Under the pieces are notes generated by a model that was not told where the DNA came from, did no database searches, and worked only from the letters and a program-made list of their open reading frames with translations. Made by a program: the position numbers and the translations under genes. Positions 12,051-22,169 of a stretch of 64,000 nt of DNA are shown piece after piece (the first letter of the stretch is position 1; each line of letters opens with the position of its first letter). The stretch is from positions 23,776,597 to 23,840,596 of the forward strand of contig CM072151.1 in NCBI GenBank assembly GCA_036850595.1. Direction: 5' to 3'. The stretch is from Rhyacichthys aspro (lineage: Eukaryota > Chordata > Actinopteri > Gobiiformes > Rhyacichthyidae).

Positions 12051-12972
12051 TGCAGATAGAACGAGCGCACAGAGCACTCGCAGCTAAGCCTAAAAACCCC
12101 ATCTCCGTCCCATGGTGGATTAATTGTGAAATTTGTGGGCTTCTCAGTAAAAGAGATGATTCTACGACAAGCCTGGAGCCAGGGACAAGTGCTTTACAAT
12201 GACAGCCCTATCTACTTTGACCACGATTACACCCCAGAGCTACAGAAAAAGCGAGGGAAGGTACAAGAAGCTATCAAACAATTGAAGCAGAAAAACATCA
12301 AAGCTAAATGCATTTACCCAGTGCAACTAAGAATGCTCACCGAGGATGGAGAAAAGACGTACTCTACCCTCACAGATGCCGTACCAGCGCTACAGGAGCT
12401 TGGAATCGAGGTACGAGTGGATGAGAGAGAGAGGATGGAGCGCGAGCTGGCCCGCTACAGGTGGAGAGTTGCGGGAGGAAAGCGCACGAGAGAGATGGCG
12501 AGGCTATCCTGCACTGACGCGAGGGCTTTCTTTGATGGAGATAAATAACTGCTAAGTATGCCTACTATCAAGATTACAGTTTACTTTCAAATATATATAA
12601 CGACTTGCTGTTTCAACACACCAGGCGGACACTGTGGACTATTGGCGCGCGACAGAGCCGCATAGGAGCTACAGCACCTGCTCTACGAGTTGGACGCACG
12701 CAGGCTAATAACACGGAGTGTGATCCCCACGGAGGAATCGTCACCATCCTCTGCCCATAACATTCTGGGACTGGTATTTTACAGAAATATTCTGAAAATC
12801 CAGCTGGGTATGTGGAAGTCTTTATCTGATCGGTTCTATTATGTTACATGTTGTGTTCATTTTGTGTTGAGATTGGAGTTGGGCAATTGTATTCTACTTA
12901 CTGTTACAAAAGATACATATCTTAAACATATACCTGATGCAGAACCAGAAAGAATAGCTATAAATACAAAAT

Positions 12973-15245
12973 TTGTACATTATGAATTATTTAAGTTGCA
13001 TTACCTATAATGTTAAGGGCATAAGCACTCCAATTAAAAGAAAGAAAATATTTAACCAGCTGAAGAAACTGCATTGCTCTATTGCAATGATCCAGGAGAC
13101 ACATTTATCAGAGAATCAACATTTAAAATTGAAGAGAGAATGGGTGGATCAGGTATACGCTTCCTCTTATGGGAGGAAAAGAGGAGTGGCCATTCTTGTA
13201 AACAAAAATGTCTATTTTAACCATAGGGAAAAATGCTGACAGGGAGGGCAGGTATGTGATGGTGACAGGTGAAATTAGTGGTACTAAAATTACTCTTCTT
13301 AAAAGGATTTTACCTTTATGTCACAAGTCCATGGTAGTTACTCTAGATTGGACATGTTCTTGATATCAGGGAGTGACACTTATAGAGTTAATGAATATAA
13401 TATAGGCCCAATTACCATATCTGATCATGCTCCAGTCTCGCTCAAGCTAAATATTGGATCGAATAATCAGTTTAAATACTGGAGACTTAATGTGTCTTTG
13501 TTGAAAGATGAGAAAATCAGACAGGACCTCCAAAGAGCTCTGAAAGAATATTTTGAGTTAAACGATAATGATACAGTGTCTCCATCAACATTGTGGGAGG
13601 GAAGTAAAGCTGTAATGAGAGGCAATATTATTGCCATCTCTTTTCAATTGAAGAAACAAAGGCTTGCAACACAAAATGAGCTGGAGAAGAAAATTAAAGA
13701 TTTGGAATTACTATTTCAACAATCTCAGGACAAGGAAACATTAGACTCACTGAAAAAAATTAGACGACTTACTAACCTTTAAAGCAGAAGGAGCATTGCG
13801 ATTTTTGAATAGGAAATACTATGAGTATGGTAATAGAGCAAGCCGTCTACTGGCTTTTCAGTTGCGTAAAGCTCAGTCTAGCAGAGTTGTAGGCAAAATT
13901 AAATGTCCCCTTTCAAACCAAATCCTTACACAACCAAAAGACATTACTAAGGCATTTGCTAGTTACTATCAAAAATTGTACGAGGAAGAAAAATTCCCAG
14001 GAAACAAAGAGAAAACTGAAACATTTCTGAAATCAATTAAAATGCCCAATCTAACAGAGGATGAGGCTGAGATTATGGGACACCCTATAACACAAGACGA
14101 CGGCCTAGACACCGAGAAGGCATTTGACCGGGTGGACTGGTTATTTCTAGAGCAGTCACTTAGATATATGGGTTTTAAGGATGTGTTTGTTGATTGGATA
14201 AAAATATTTTATAGAAGTACAAAATCCAGGGTCAGAGTGAACGGCCATTGGTCAGATTTTTTTCCCCTAGGAGGTGGCACGCGTCAAGGAGATGCTTTGT
14301 CACCTTGTCTATTTGCTCTTAGTATTGAGCCATTGGCAGAGCTAATAAGAGCAAATCCCCTTATACAAGGGATAGCAGATGACTCAAATATTCATCATAA
14401 GCTACCACTCTTTGCTGATGATATTCTAGTTTTTTTGGAAAACCCGGTCGCCTCCATACCTGCCCTCCTAAAATGCCTTGATGTCTCGGGATATAAGGTT
14501 AATACCAGCAAGTCAGAAGCAATGATGATTGTGGGGGACTGGCCCTCTGAATTAGATAATTTAGTTTCTTTTAAAAACGCTACACATGGATTTAGATACC
14601 TAGGCATTAACATTACTCCAAAAACTACACAACTCTTTGCCTCTAATTACGGAAAATTACTAAAGGAAATCAAAAATAATTTGGAAAGGTGGGATGTACT
14701 CCCTTTGTCTCTCTTCGGTAGAGTAGAATCAGTGAGAATGAATATACTACCAAGATTATTATTTTTATTTCAATCTCTTCCAATCCTAGTGCCACAAGCC
14801 ACATTCAAAACACTAGAAAAGCTTGTGTCAAAGTTTATTTGGCAAAACCGAAGACCAAGGGTACGTTTAAAAATATTAATGACCAATAAAAAACAGGGAG
14901 GTCTCGGATTCCCTAATTTAAAGCTGTATTACTGGGCGACACAACTGTGCATTATATCAGCCTGGGTTACTAATAACACGGAAATCCAGAACTATTGAAC
15001 AGAACTCACTCCCTGGGTTGTCGTTAAGTACCCTACCATTTTTGAGCCATATTTCTTTAAAAATTAACAACTCTTGGATTCTGCAAACTCTTAAGACCTG
15101 GACACTAATTCAGAAAGGTGCTACAGGGCTATCACGAGCCATGCCTATTGTAGGTAACATTGAATTTTTGCCATCCATATCAGATAATGTCTTTAGAAGG
15201 TGGGCAGATAATGGTTTGATTGTACTGGAACATTTGTTCTCTGGG
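12973..15245 (+). pseudogene. LINE B ORF2 (endonuclease and RT), decayed and deleted
   Basis: The endonuclease begins TYNVKGISTPIKRKKI (near 13006) with IQETHLSE. It loses frame at 13239, and its C-terminal part has SRLDMFLI and ISDHAPVSLKL near 13340-13450. A linker and palm follow from 13796. There is an in-frame junction near 14095-14112 where PITQDD runs straight into DTEKAFDRVDW, so several hundred residues usually between the endonuclease and this RT block are missing. Later motifs are GGGTRQGDALSPCLFALSIE (14272-14331), LPLFADDILVFL (14402-14437) and GLGFPNLKLYYWA, typical of the L1/Tx1 clade. A stop is at 14996. Not functional. Confidence 0.82.
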
Positions 15246-15248
15246 TCG

Positions 15249-15888
15249 ACATCATGTCCACAATAACGCTGTATGAGTGACCCTGCTTAAAATATAGTGT
15301 GCATTGATATCTGCATACCTCCAACTGGTTTTTTAAACAGTCCAACGACTGGCCACACGTAAAACAAAAAGGTGTTACCTCAACTAGGTGTTTTCCACAG
15401 AAAGGGCAGAACATTTTTCAAACTCTTCCTTGGCTGTCACAAAGTTGTGTTTGTTTCCCTTTTTGAACCGCGGCTCTCCCACACGTCATTTCATTCACGC
15501 ATTTACTCATATCCGGAAGCTGAGTAGCAACGAGCTCATTCGCCAGACGCGCTGTCACTTATGTCACTAAGAGCGTTCCCATTGGTCGGTGGGCGTGTCC
15601 TTCCAGTTGGATCGGCCTCTTGTCAATTTGTTTTGGTGCTTGTTAAAGTGTTCCGCGACATGTAAATTTGTTCAGTGCCCGTAAATGTGTCTGTCATTTT
15701 GTAAATATGTTTCAAACAGGTAAATTTGTTTTAATATTGGTAAATGTGTTTTGCTCAGGTTATTTTGTTCAATAAAATGTAAAAATGTTTTATGTAAATG
15801 TGAAAACGTTGTAAATGTGTTTCGTAATTTGTATATTTGTTTCGTAATTTGTATATTTGTTTTGCACTTCTCGGCCACTGTAGTCTTG
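15249..15888 (-). mobile_element. small DNA transposon remnant with zinc-ribbon exon
   Basis: LINE B homology is interrupted here. On the minus strand an ATG at 15414 opens MFCPFCGKHLVEVTPFCFTC, a CxxC...CxxC zinc ribbon, followed by a plausible GTATGC donor and a second exon-like piece (QGHSYSVIVDMMS) ending at the left junction. The right part (15655-15870) is a run of GTAAATNTGTTT-like units, probably subterminal transposase-binding repeats. Ends are approximate and no target duplication was resolved. Confidence 0.5.
15655..15870. repeat. subterminal array of GTAAATNTGTTT-like motifs
   Basis: At least ten variants of a 12-bp motif (GTAAATTTGTT, GTAAATGTGTT, GTATATTTGTTT and so on) recur at irregular 15-30 bp spacing. 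They include a perfect tandem pair of a 19-bp-type unit beginning CGTAATTTGTATATTTG near 15825-15862. Such clusters are typical near the ends of some DNA transposons. Confidence 0.6.
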
Positions 15889-16008
15889 ATATGTATTTAT
15901 GGAGCCCAATCTCAACACATTTTCTTGTTCTATGTATGTGTGTATGTTAATTGACATTGTTTTTGCAAATTGAGCCAGTAAAGTAAAAAAAAAAAGAAAG
16001 GTGCGTGG

Positions 16009-16984
16009 AGCGACTGAAGGACAGCACATGGCTGACTTGCCATTTGACAGAGTAGATCCCTCACCCCCATTCACTTACACTGGACTTGACGTCTTTGGCC
16101 CATTCTATACTAAACAGGGTAGAAAAGAATGTAAGAGATATGGCCTATTGTTTACTTGTTTAAGCTCGAGAGCCATACACATTGAGATGTTAGAGGATCT
16201 CTCCACTGACACATTTATAAATGCTTTGAGATGCTTCATAGCAATCAGAGGTACAGTGAGACAGATTCGTTCTGACCAAGGTAGAAACTTTGTCGGGGCA
16301 AAGAACGAGTTTGAAAAAGGTCTATTAGAGTTAGACAAAGAAAGGATTTCCACCTATCTATCCAGAAACCAATGTGATTTCCAAATGAACATTCCTGAAG
16401 CTAGTCACAGAGGAGGTGTTTGGGAACGCCAGATCCGGACAGTTAGGAATGTCATGAGTTCTGATGACGTCTCATTGAGAACTTCCTTTTATGAGGCTAT
16501 GTCTATAGTTAACCATCGTCCACTCACTACAGATACAATCAGTGACCCCAAAAGTGCTGAACCTTTAATGCCTAATCATTTGCTCACAATGAAAGAGTCT
16601 GTGCCACTTCCTGGTAGAATTATTAGAGAAGATTTGTTTGCCAGGAAGAGGTGGCGGAGGGTGCAATATTTAACAGAACAGTTCTGGAGCAGGTGGCGTA
16701 AAGAATACTTAACCAGCATTAGTTTAAGACAGCAATGGCATACACCCAAAGAAAATGTACAAGTTGGGAATGTAGTGATTGTAAGACGACAATATTCCTA
16801 GAAATGAGTGGAAATTGGCAAAAGTAGTTGAAGCCAGTAAAGACGATGATGGTTTAGTACGAAAGGTTAAGATCCAAATAGGTCAAAGAGATTTGGGAAA
16901 GAAAGGTGAACATTTAAAACAACTATCTTTTCTTGAAAGACCAGTTCAAAAACTTGTGGTATTAGTTAAAAATGAGTTGTAAGT
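16009..16984 (+). pseudogene. BEL/Pao integrase core and C-terminus
   Basis: Directly after LINE B's target duplication the BEL frame resumes and stays open to 16801. The rve core shows the catalytic triad: D in GLDVFGPF (near 16090), D in IRSDQGRNF (near 16276) and E in GGVWERQIR (near 16426), with SSRAIHIEML between. The BEL/Pao C-terminal region follows (FWSRWRKEYL near 16684, GNVVIVRR near 16768). A frameshift near 16785 ends the main frame, and the natural C-terminus can be followed to about 16983 in another frame. The integrase would insert the element DNA; this copy is separated from its zinc domain by LINE B. Confidence 0.88.
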
Positions 16985-17150
16985 TACAGTAAAATGGTAC
17001 TAAGGTCAATGACGAATGAAGTTTGTTGAGTAAGTTATTTTATTTTTTGTAACATACTTTAATGGTTGATTATCAATTTATGGAAAATTACAAGATTTTA
17101 TTCTGTTTTGATACATTATGAATATAAATCCTTTGTAATTTTGGTGGCAG

Positions 17151-18140
17151 TGTAGCTGTCGCAGTTAAATGTCTTTATTTGTTTACAATTTATGTCAATA
17201 AGTTAAAACTGAGTATTTCATACGGTGTGAGCGCTGCCTACTGGTAGAATAGAGTATTGCTTTTGGAGGTGTGTATGCATAGCCTGGCCAGCCAGACAGC
17301 TTTCTCTTTGTATTACATACAGAGAAAAATAGTCTGGGATCGTCCAATCTGCCCCCGATTTCTGCTCCGGCGCTTTCTTTCCGACCAATCGTAGCGAGGG
17401 AGGCGGGATTTTGTTTCGCGTCATATTGAGCGCGAGAAAACAGTAGCAGGTTTCGGTAGCTTACAACGATCGACATAAGCACTAAACTCGATATTACACC
17501 CCGTGTCCCCAGATTTTTCTGACAAAAACAACAGAAGTCATTCACCGTCACCGAAGCATTTTCTCTCTCTAGCCACGCTGGTGTACGCTGTGGTTTGTTG
17601 ACAACTGGAATAAGTTTCGCTTTTCTTACGTCACATCCGTGGCTTCTCTGATTGGTTCACTCAGCGAGCGTTAGTTCTGCCCATGTTCCTGACTTGAAAT
17701 CCTGTTTAAGCCGATCGATCCCAGACTAACTTTCTCTGTATGTAATACAATGAGAAAGCTGTCTGGCTGGCCAGGCTAGTGTATGCAATGGGCGGATGTT
17801 CAATTAAGGTGCTTATGCGGCAACAAACTTAGCCACAAAACAAGCTACTCCATGAAGAACGAGAATATACGGACAAAGAGACATATGGTGGTTAAGGAGA
17901 GAAATGAATGCTGAATGTTTGGTAGGATAAGGCGCACACGGTATGTTTTTGCATTTTATTTTGTGTATGTTTTATTTGGGCTAATTTTATTTTGTTAATA
18001 AAGTATGTGTTTTATGTTTGCTTCACCGTAGTTTTTCACGGTGTTTGCTGGTGTGAAGTAAAAACTACACTGGAAACATCAGTTGGAGCATGGCGTTTTA
18101 TTCCACACCAAACAAAATTTAGACTTCAGCAGCAGCTATA
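17151..18140 (+). repeat. BEL/Pao 3' LTR, interrupted by a MITE
   Basis: The LTR starts TGTAGCTGTCGC and ends CAGCTATA, followed by the TSD AGCGT (18141-18145). Without the 499-bp MITE and its 9-bp duplication it is about 482 bp, matching the 5' LTR. Confidence 0.9.
17280..17778 (-). mobile_element. 499-bp MITE, copy 1 (9-bp TSD)
   Basis: Ends are inverted repeats of about 60 bp beginning TAGCCTGGCCAGCCAGAC. A 9-bp duplication GTGTATGCA (17271-17279, 17779-17787) interrupts the otherwise continuous LTR, so both ends are exact. Inside, the minus strand has an ATG-led frame MTVNDFCCFCQKNLGTRG also found in copy 2, perhaps a leftover first exon of the autonomous parent. A 9-bp TSD suggests a Mutator- or Merlin-like superfamily. 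Confidence 0.88.
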
Positions 18141-18145
18141 AGCGT

Positions 18146-18885
18146 TATACCTATATGCCTACCACCTATATGACGTTGTTTTGGATTAAGCAATAATTGC
18201 TTGTCTAGAAAGCGAATGTCATCAAATAATAAGGTAAAGCATTAAATTCATTTTATCAAGTTAGTAGTAAGTCAAAAGTAATATTGTTTTTACTGTCAAA
18301 AACTAAAGAGAAATTATGTCAAGTATTGTCATTGTATAGTTGCAAATAAGGAACTACAGTCTGTATTTTTAACATTGTTTTTTTACATGTCTTTTTACAT
18401 GGAAACAGCCCCTTTCTTGTCCTGTTGTTTCTCATTAACATTGGTCCACAAATAACTTTTCATTTTCTTTCTATATTATTGTGGGTGTTCTTGCAATAGC
18501 ATATAATAAGAAGAAATATTCTAGTGTTAAATAGTGAACAAATAACATGATTATACACAATTAAATCAGTCTTAAATATTGAAATCATTTTTGGGACAAA
18601 TAAATTAATAAATCATGATCTATTATGTTGTGTACAATTAAAAAAAACCCAAAACATTTATTTAAAAAAATACCTATGCAAATACAAATATAAAACATTT
18701 ACAAGTATTTACATGCAGGAATAAAAAGAATCTTGCTTGGAAAAGGAAAAAGTGAGGGAGAGGAGAACTGAGAGAGTGTCTGGTTAAATTCCTGCACTGA
18801 CAGCTGTCTCATTTTTATACTATACTAACTAACTAACTAACTATACAGTGGCTTTCAAATTAAGCAGAAGTTTACTGCTTTCATA
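18146..18885. other. AT-rich non-coding DNA after the BEL insertion
   Basis: No coding frame is recognisable. By position this is interior of the older sequence (probably a Harbinger element) into which BEL/Pao inserted. A short (CTAA)n run lies near 18826-18842. Confidence 0.5.
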
Positions 18886-18887
18886 AA

Positions 18888-19381
18888 TTAATGTATATAT
18901 TTGACAAATTCTTTCATCTGAGATGGCAACCTCTGCGGGGGAGCAACCAGACTCAAGAGAAGGAGCTCATCCTCTGAGTGTGTAGGTGAAGATGGAGCTA
19001 CAAGACGGGTCTGAAGGGTGTCCAGGAGGTGCAGCGGGTCTTTGGCCTTCTCTGGGGTCTTCTCCTTGGTTTGAAGTGACACATGACAAAGCAAAAAAAT
19101 CATTCAAGAACTTATCACAAACCATCATGGTTGTGTGTTTGTATGTGAATGTAAGAATATATGAATGCCTACTGTAAATATGACTGTCCATGTAAACATG
19201 GTCATATATTGTTTAAACTCTAGCCTGTACACACTTTCGGGGAGAAGCAGATGTGGAAGAGCAGGCAGGGCAGGGGAAGCAGAAGCAGCAGGTTCTGGCA
19301 GAAGGACCCAGGCTCACTGCCATCACAAAGATCAGTCAGCTCTGTCATGACAATATAGTAGTATAGAATAATATACTCTTG

Positions 19382-19453
<72 letters not shown>

Positions 19454-19984
19454 ATTAATACAAGTTAACGCATTTGCACAATACACCAGTCAGAAACAAC
19501 ATATATGCCCTGTCTGTGTCTTCATTTGTCAACACTCCTCCTGGATGCCCTGCTGCTTCTGTCTCTCCATGACCTGCTAATGACCAACTGCTCTTCTCTG
19601 TCTCCTTTAAATAAGTGTCCCTCTGGCTTTTCAGTTTCTTTCTGCACACTTTCCCTGAATAAACTTAAACTCGTCAGCGGGAAAGTAGTACGGCAAATAC
19701 AGCAAATTAGCTCAGACTTGAGCTAGCTAATTGGCTCAATAAATCTGACTCGATTTAAGTAAAAGGCGTTTTTTGCAACTTACCAGAGTTTTCGACCTCC
19801 ACTCACACTTTCTTTCAGGCAAGGGCCTTTTTATTTCAGTTTCTGTAAAATTAAGAAGATGTAAAGTTTGCCCTCCGTTGTTTGGGACTTCTGCCTCTAT
19901 GGTCAGCCTCCGCTCGTTACGTAGTAAGTAGGTCAGTACTAGAGCAAGATCCTGATTGGTTAACACGGCGCGAATATTCGCCAA
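18888..19984 (-). pseudogene. MADF/BESS-type Harbinger accessory protein, degraded
   Basis: Read on the minus strand, three pieces fit a MADF-BESS protein. The 5' piece (19984 to about 19778) opens MANIRAVLTNQDLALVL and ends in a GTAAGT donor. A middle piece (around 19649-19560) has KKLKSQRDTYLKE, like the W-K-x-LRDxYxxE core of MADF domains. The 3' piece (19103-18890) has SEDELLLLSLVAPPQRLP, matching the BESS motif. A (TA)n tract at 19387-19447 and stops separate the pieces. MADF/Myb-like proteins are the DNA-binding partners encoded by many animal Harbinger elements, and a Harbinger transposase scrap lies at 496-730. The family call for the 5' piece is the least sure. Confidence 0.5.
19387..19447. 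repeat. (TA)n microsatellite
   Basis: About 30 uninterrupted TA units. Confidence 0.97.
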
Positions 19985-20570
19985 AATTCAGATTTTACTA
20001 CTCGCGCTAATGGACGCGATTCGCGCGTCAAACGCGTGATTAGCTCAATTAGCTGTAAGTAACGTTTGTCAAAAAAGCGTTGGCAAGCGTTCACATAGCT
20101 TTTACCGAGACCCAGCAGTGTTTTGAAAGGAGTCTCAGCCGGATCACGGCAAAAGTTGGTAAACTTGGCTATATCAGACGGTATATGATAGATAATGTGT
20201 TACTATTACTGTTATTTTGCAGAGTCTTTCCTCAAATATTGGAGCATTTCATTTTTTATTTGGTCTACTAATGTCTAAACAGCTGCACTGCTCCTAAACC
20301 TTGTGTAACACATCAGTGACAAGCATCAAAACAATACTCACTGAGCTCTTATTTATTGTAGAGAAAAGCAAAATAAATATTTCGAATTAAAGAAGTTTTG
20401 GTGGTTTCTATGTACCACTACTGTACTAAATTGGTCTTGCATTAGGTTGAGACAATGTAACCCCACAGTATCATTTCAGCTTATTTTTTGTTTATTTCAC
20501 TGTTAGTGTTATTCAGAATACTTCTAACATGAAATATAACACAATAAAAGTACAAATATGTCATTTATTT
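19985..20570. other. possible Harbinger terminus and non-coding DNA
   Basis: Around 19998-20040 the DNA is rich in CpG and short inverted words (GACGCGATTCGCGCGTC), resembling ends of fish Harbinger elements. From 20080 a 63-codon open frame has no recognisable motif. The rest is AT-rich. Confidence 0.35.
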
Positions 20571-20874
20571 TTATTGTACTCAGGACTCCAGCTCTGGAGT
20601 TTAAAGGAGAGGCAGAGGAAGAGGTGGATCTATCTGTGAGGAGGACAGACTGAGGGCAGCCCAGTTGACTGCTGCCAGGACAGCAGAGATGCAGGTTGGT
20701 TATACATCTAGAAATGATCACACATCCAAATCAATGAATGTAATCTAAACTATTTTTGTTGCTCCATTTTCAGGCACAGTTATAGCAGCTCTCCCAGGAG
20801 GAGAAGGATGAAGTGCTCCAGACGGATGTAACTCGTCTGTGAGGGTTTTTTCTGGATGTGACGGAGCACCAACA
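20571..20874 (+). other. exon-like remnants, unassigned
   Basis: Two short pieces, about 20577-20694 and 20773-20870, look like old exons. The first is bounded by a CAG before and CAG-GTTGG after; the second starts after TTTTCAG. They read pieces such as RTAEMQ and LSQEEKDEVLQTDVT, with stops. The second continues beyond the MITE at 21376. I do not recognise the parent gene. Confidence 0.3.
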
Positions 20875-21375
20875 TAGCCTGGCCAGCCAGACCGACTTTC
20901 TCTTTGTATTACATACAGAGAAAGTTAGTCTGGGATCGATGGATTTAAACAGGATTTCAAGGCAGGACCATGGGCAGAACTAATGCTCGCTGAGTGAACC
21001 AATCAGAGAAGCCACGGATGTGACGTAAGAAAAGCGAAACTTATTCTAGTTGTCAACAAACCACAGCATACACCAGCGTGGCTCGAGAGAGAAGATGCTT
21101 CGGTGACGGTGAATGACTTCTGTTGTTTTTGTCAGAAAAATCTGAGGACACAGGGTGTAATATCGAGTTTAGTGCTTATTTCGATCGTTGTAAGCTACCG
21201 AAACCTGCTACTGTTTTCTCGCGCTCAATATGACGCGAAACAAAATCCCGCCTCCCTCGCTACGATTGGTCGGAAAGAAAGCGCCGGAGCAGAAATCGGA
21301 GGCAGATTGGGCGATTCCAGACTAACTTTCTCTGTATGTAATACAATGAGAAAGTCGGTCTGGCTGGCCAGGCTA
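20875..21375 (+). mobile_element. 501-bp MITE, copy 2 (9-bp TSD)
   Basis: Same family as 17280-17778, in the opposite orientation. Target duplication GCACCAACA (20866-20874, 21376-21384). Terminal inverted repeats of about 60 bp. It keeps the internal frame MTVNDFCCFCQKNLRTQGV (from 21103) with few differences from copy 1, so the family spread fairly recently. Confidence 0.9.
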
Positions 21376-21384
21376 GCACCAACA

Positions 21385-22030
21385 AGCCAGACCAGGACCA
21401 ACCGAACCAAACGGGTCAACCAGCTTGGTGCACCTGCCTGAACTGCCCAGTCATGCCGACAGATCTAGAAAACAAATGCTGCCAACAGGATCTGACAGGG
21501 TGTCTCAGCACACCACATGGAGGTGTTTTTATTTTAGAAAAGTAGACTTTTAAAAAAATGCTTTATCTTTGTTTTATTATTGTAAGTTTTTATATACAGG
21601 CATAAATAAGTATATACTTTATAGATTCTTTCCTGCACATATTTATAGTAAATAAATGTTGCAATGTTGCTCTTTTTATGCAGCCCTTTGTTTTTGTAGC
21701 TGAAGTCATGTCCTAGAGAGAGAGAGAGAAAGAGAAAGCAAAAGAATAATAAACATTGGTGTCATTTTGACAGTCATGACATTCATTCATTTATTTACTT
21801 TATTATAACATACAATACATAGACATACAAATAGAGTTTGACTGGTAACAAACAGCACTGTAGGTAAGTGCACCCTGATATTATGATGTAAAGCTAATAA
21901 ATAACAAAACAGGCTAGACTTCTCCACTGGTGCATGATACCTGAACATAACAGTTACATGTGAGAGACAGGTAAGGACTGTGGGCACGTGGCTGACATAC
22001 CTGTCCACTGCAGAGTTATGTCTAGGCCAA
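21385..22030. other. non-coding DNA
   Basis: Continuation of the unassigned exon-like sequence to about 21480, then AT-rich DNA with a short GA-rich run at 21716-21740. Nothing further supported. Confidence 0.5.
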
Positions 22031-22033
22031 TTC

Positions 22034-22160
22034 AGCTGTAGGTGGGGACAAAACCCCAGGGCCCGAGCGTCATCTGGCCTATGACCTCTTTCTCAAAGCT
22101 TCCTACATCCAGGGGTGTGTGCTGGCATCTGCGGAGGGCCCCCTCGTGCATGCCGCTTAT
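22034..22160 (-). pseudogene. transposon-protein exon remnant (VLNHISGMH)
   Basis: The minus strand reads VLNHISGMHEGALRRCQHTP followed by FEKEVIG and stops just after 22034. The HxxxMH...C.H spacing resembles a zinc-binding segment (SVxNHIxxxHxxxxxxxxCxH) in proteins encoded by some fish DNA transposons. The upstream side is broken by a stop and frame change. Family identity is a recollection, not a match I could test. Confidence 0.3.
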
Positions 22161-22169
22161 GTGGTTCAG

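Larger units (their letters stand above)
10441..12548 (+). pseudogene. LINE B ORF1 (L1/Tx1-like), split by an insertion
   Basis: The start at 10441 leads into a long coiled coil (about residues 30-95: repeated L, K, E heptads), stopped near 10728. In another frame it continues with YEDLQNRSRRNNLRIYRVPED (read 20 or fewer residues at a time), the start of the ORF1 RRM. The frame breaks near 10930. It resumes near 12050 with IERAHRAL, then FSVKEMILRQAW and IYFDHDYTPELQKKR, the C-terminal domain of transposase_22 proteins, ending at 12546-12548. The roughly 1.1 kb between is an inserted element. In live elements ORF1p coats the RNA. This copy is dead. Confidence 0.75.
10287..15994 (+). mobile_element. 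LINE B: L1/Tx1-type non-LTR retrotransposon
   Basis: A 14-bp target duplication AGAAAGGTGCGTGG brackets it (10273-10286, 15995-16008) and the 3' end is a poly(A) run (15983-15994), as in the L1 clade. It has an L1-type ORF1 and an ORF2 with endonuclease and RT. Two other elements are inserted in it (about 10941-12050 and about 15249-15888). Much of the RT N-terminal half is deleted. Confidence 0.88.
775..18140 (+). mobile_element. BEL/Pao LTR retrotransposon with nested insertions
   Basis: Two near-identical LTRs (775-1269 and 17151-18140) enclose gag and pol parts in the order gag zinc knuckle, aspartic protease, reverse transcriptase, RNase H, integrase zinc domain, integrase core and C-terminus. 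This order, and the RNase H and integrase motifs, fit BEL/Pao. A 5-bp target duplication AGCGT is at 770-774 and 18141-18145, as expected for this group. The LTR ends are inverted (TGTAGCTG and CAGCTATA). About 10.5 kb of the interior is later insertions: LINEs at 5421-10213 and 10287-15994, and a MITE in the 3' LTR. Coding parts carry many stops and frameshifts, so the copy is dead. Confidence 0.92.

Noticed and set aside
15655..15870. CRISPR-like spaced repeats
   Set aside because: Units are degenerate with irregular spacing in a eukaryotic transposon; no leader or cas genes.
17195..21441. MTVNDFCCFCQKNL frames as host genes
   Set aside because: Each lies inside a MITE copy and runs into its inverted end; at most a leftover exon of the parent transposon.
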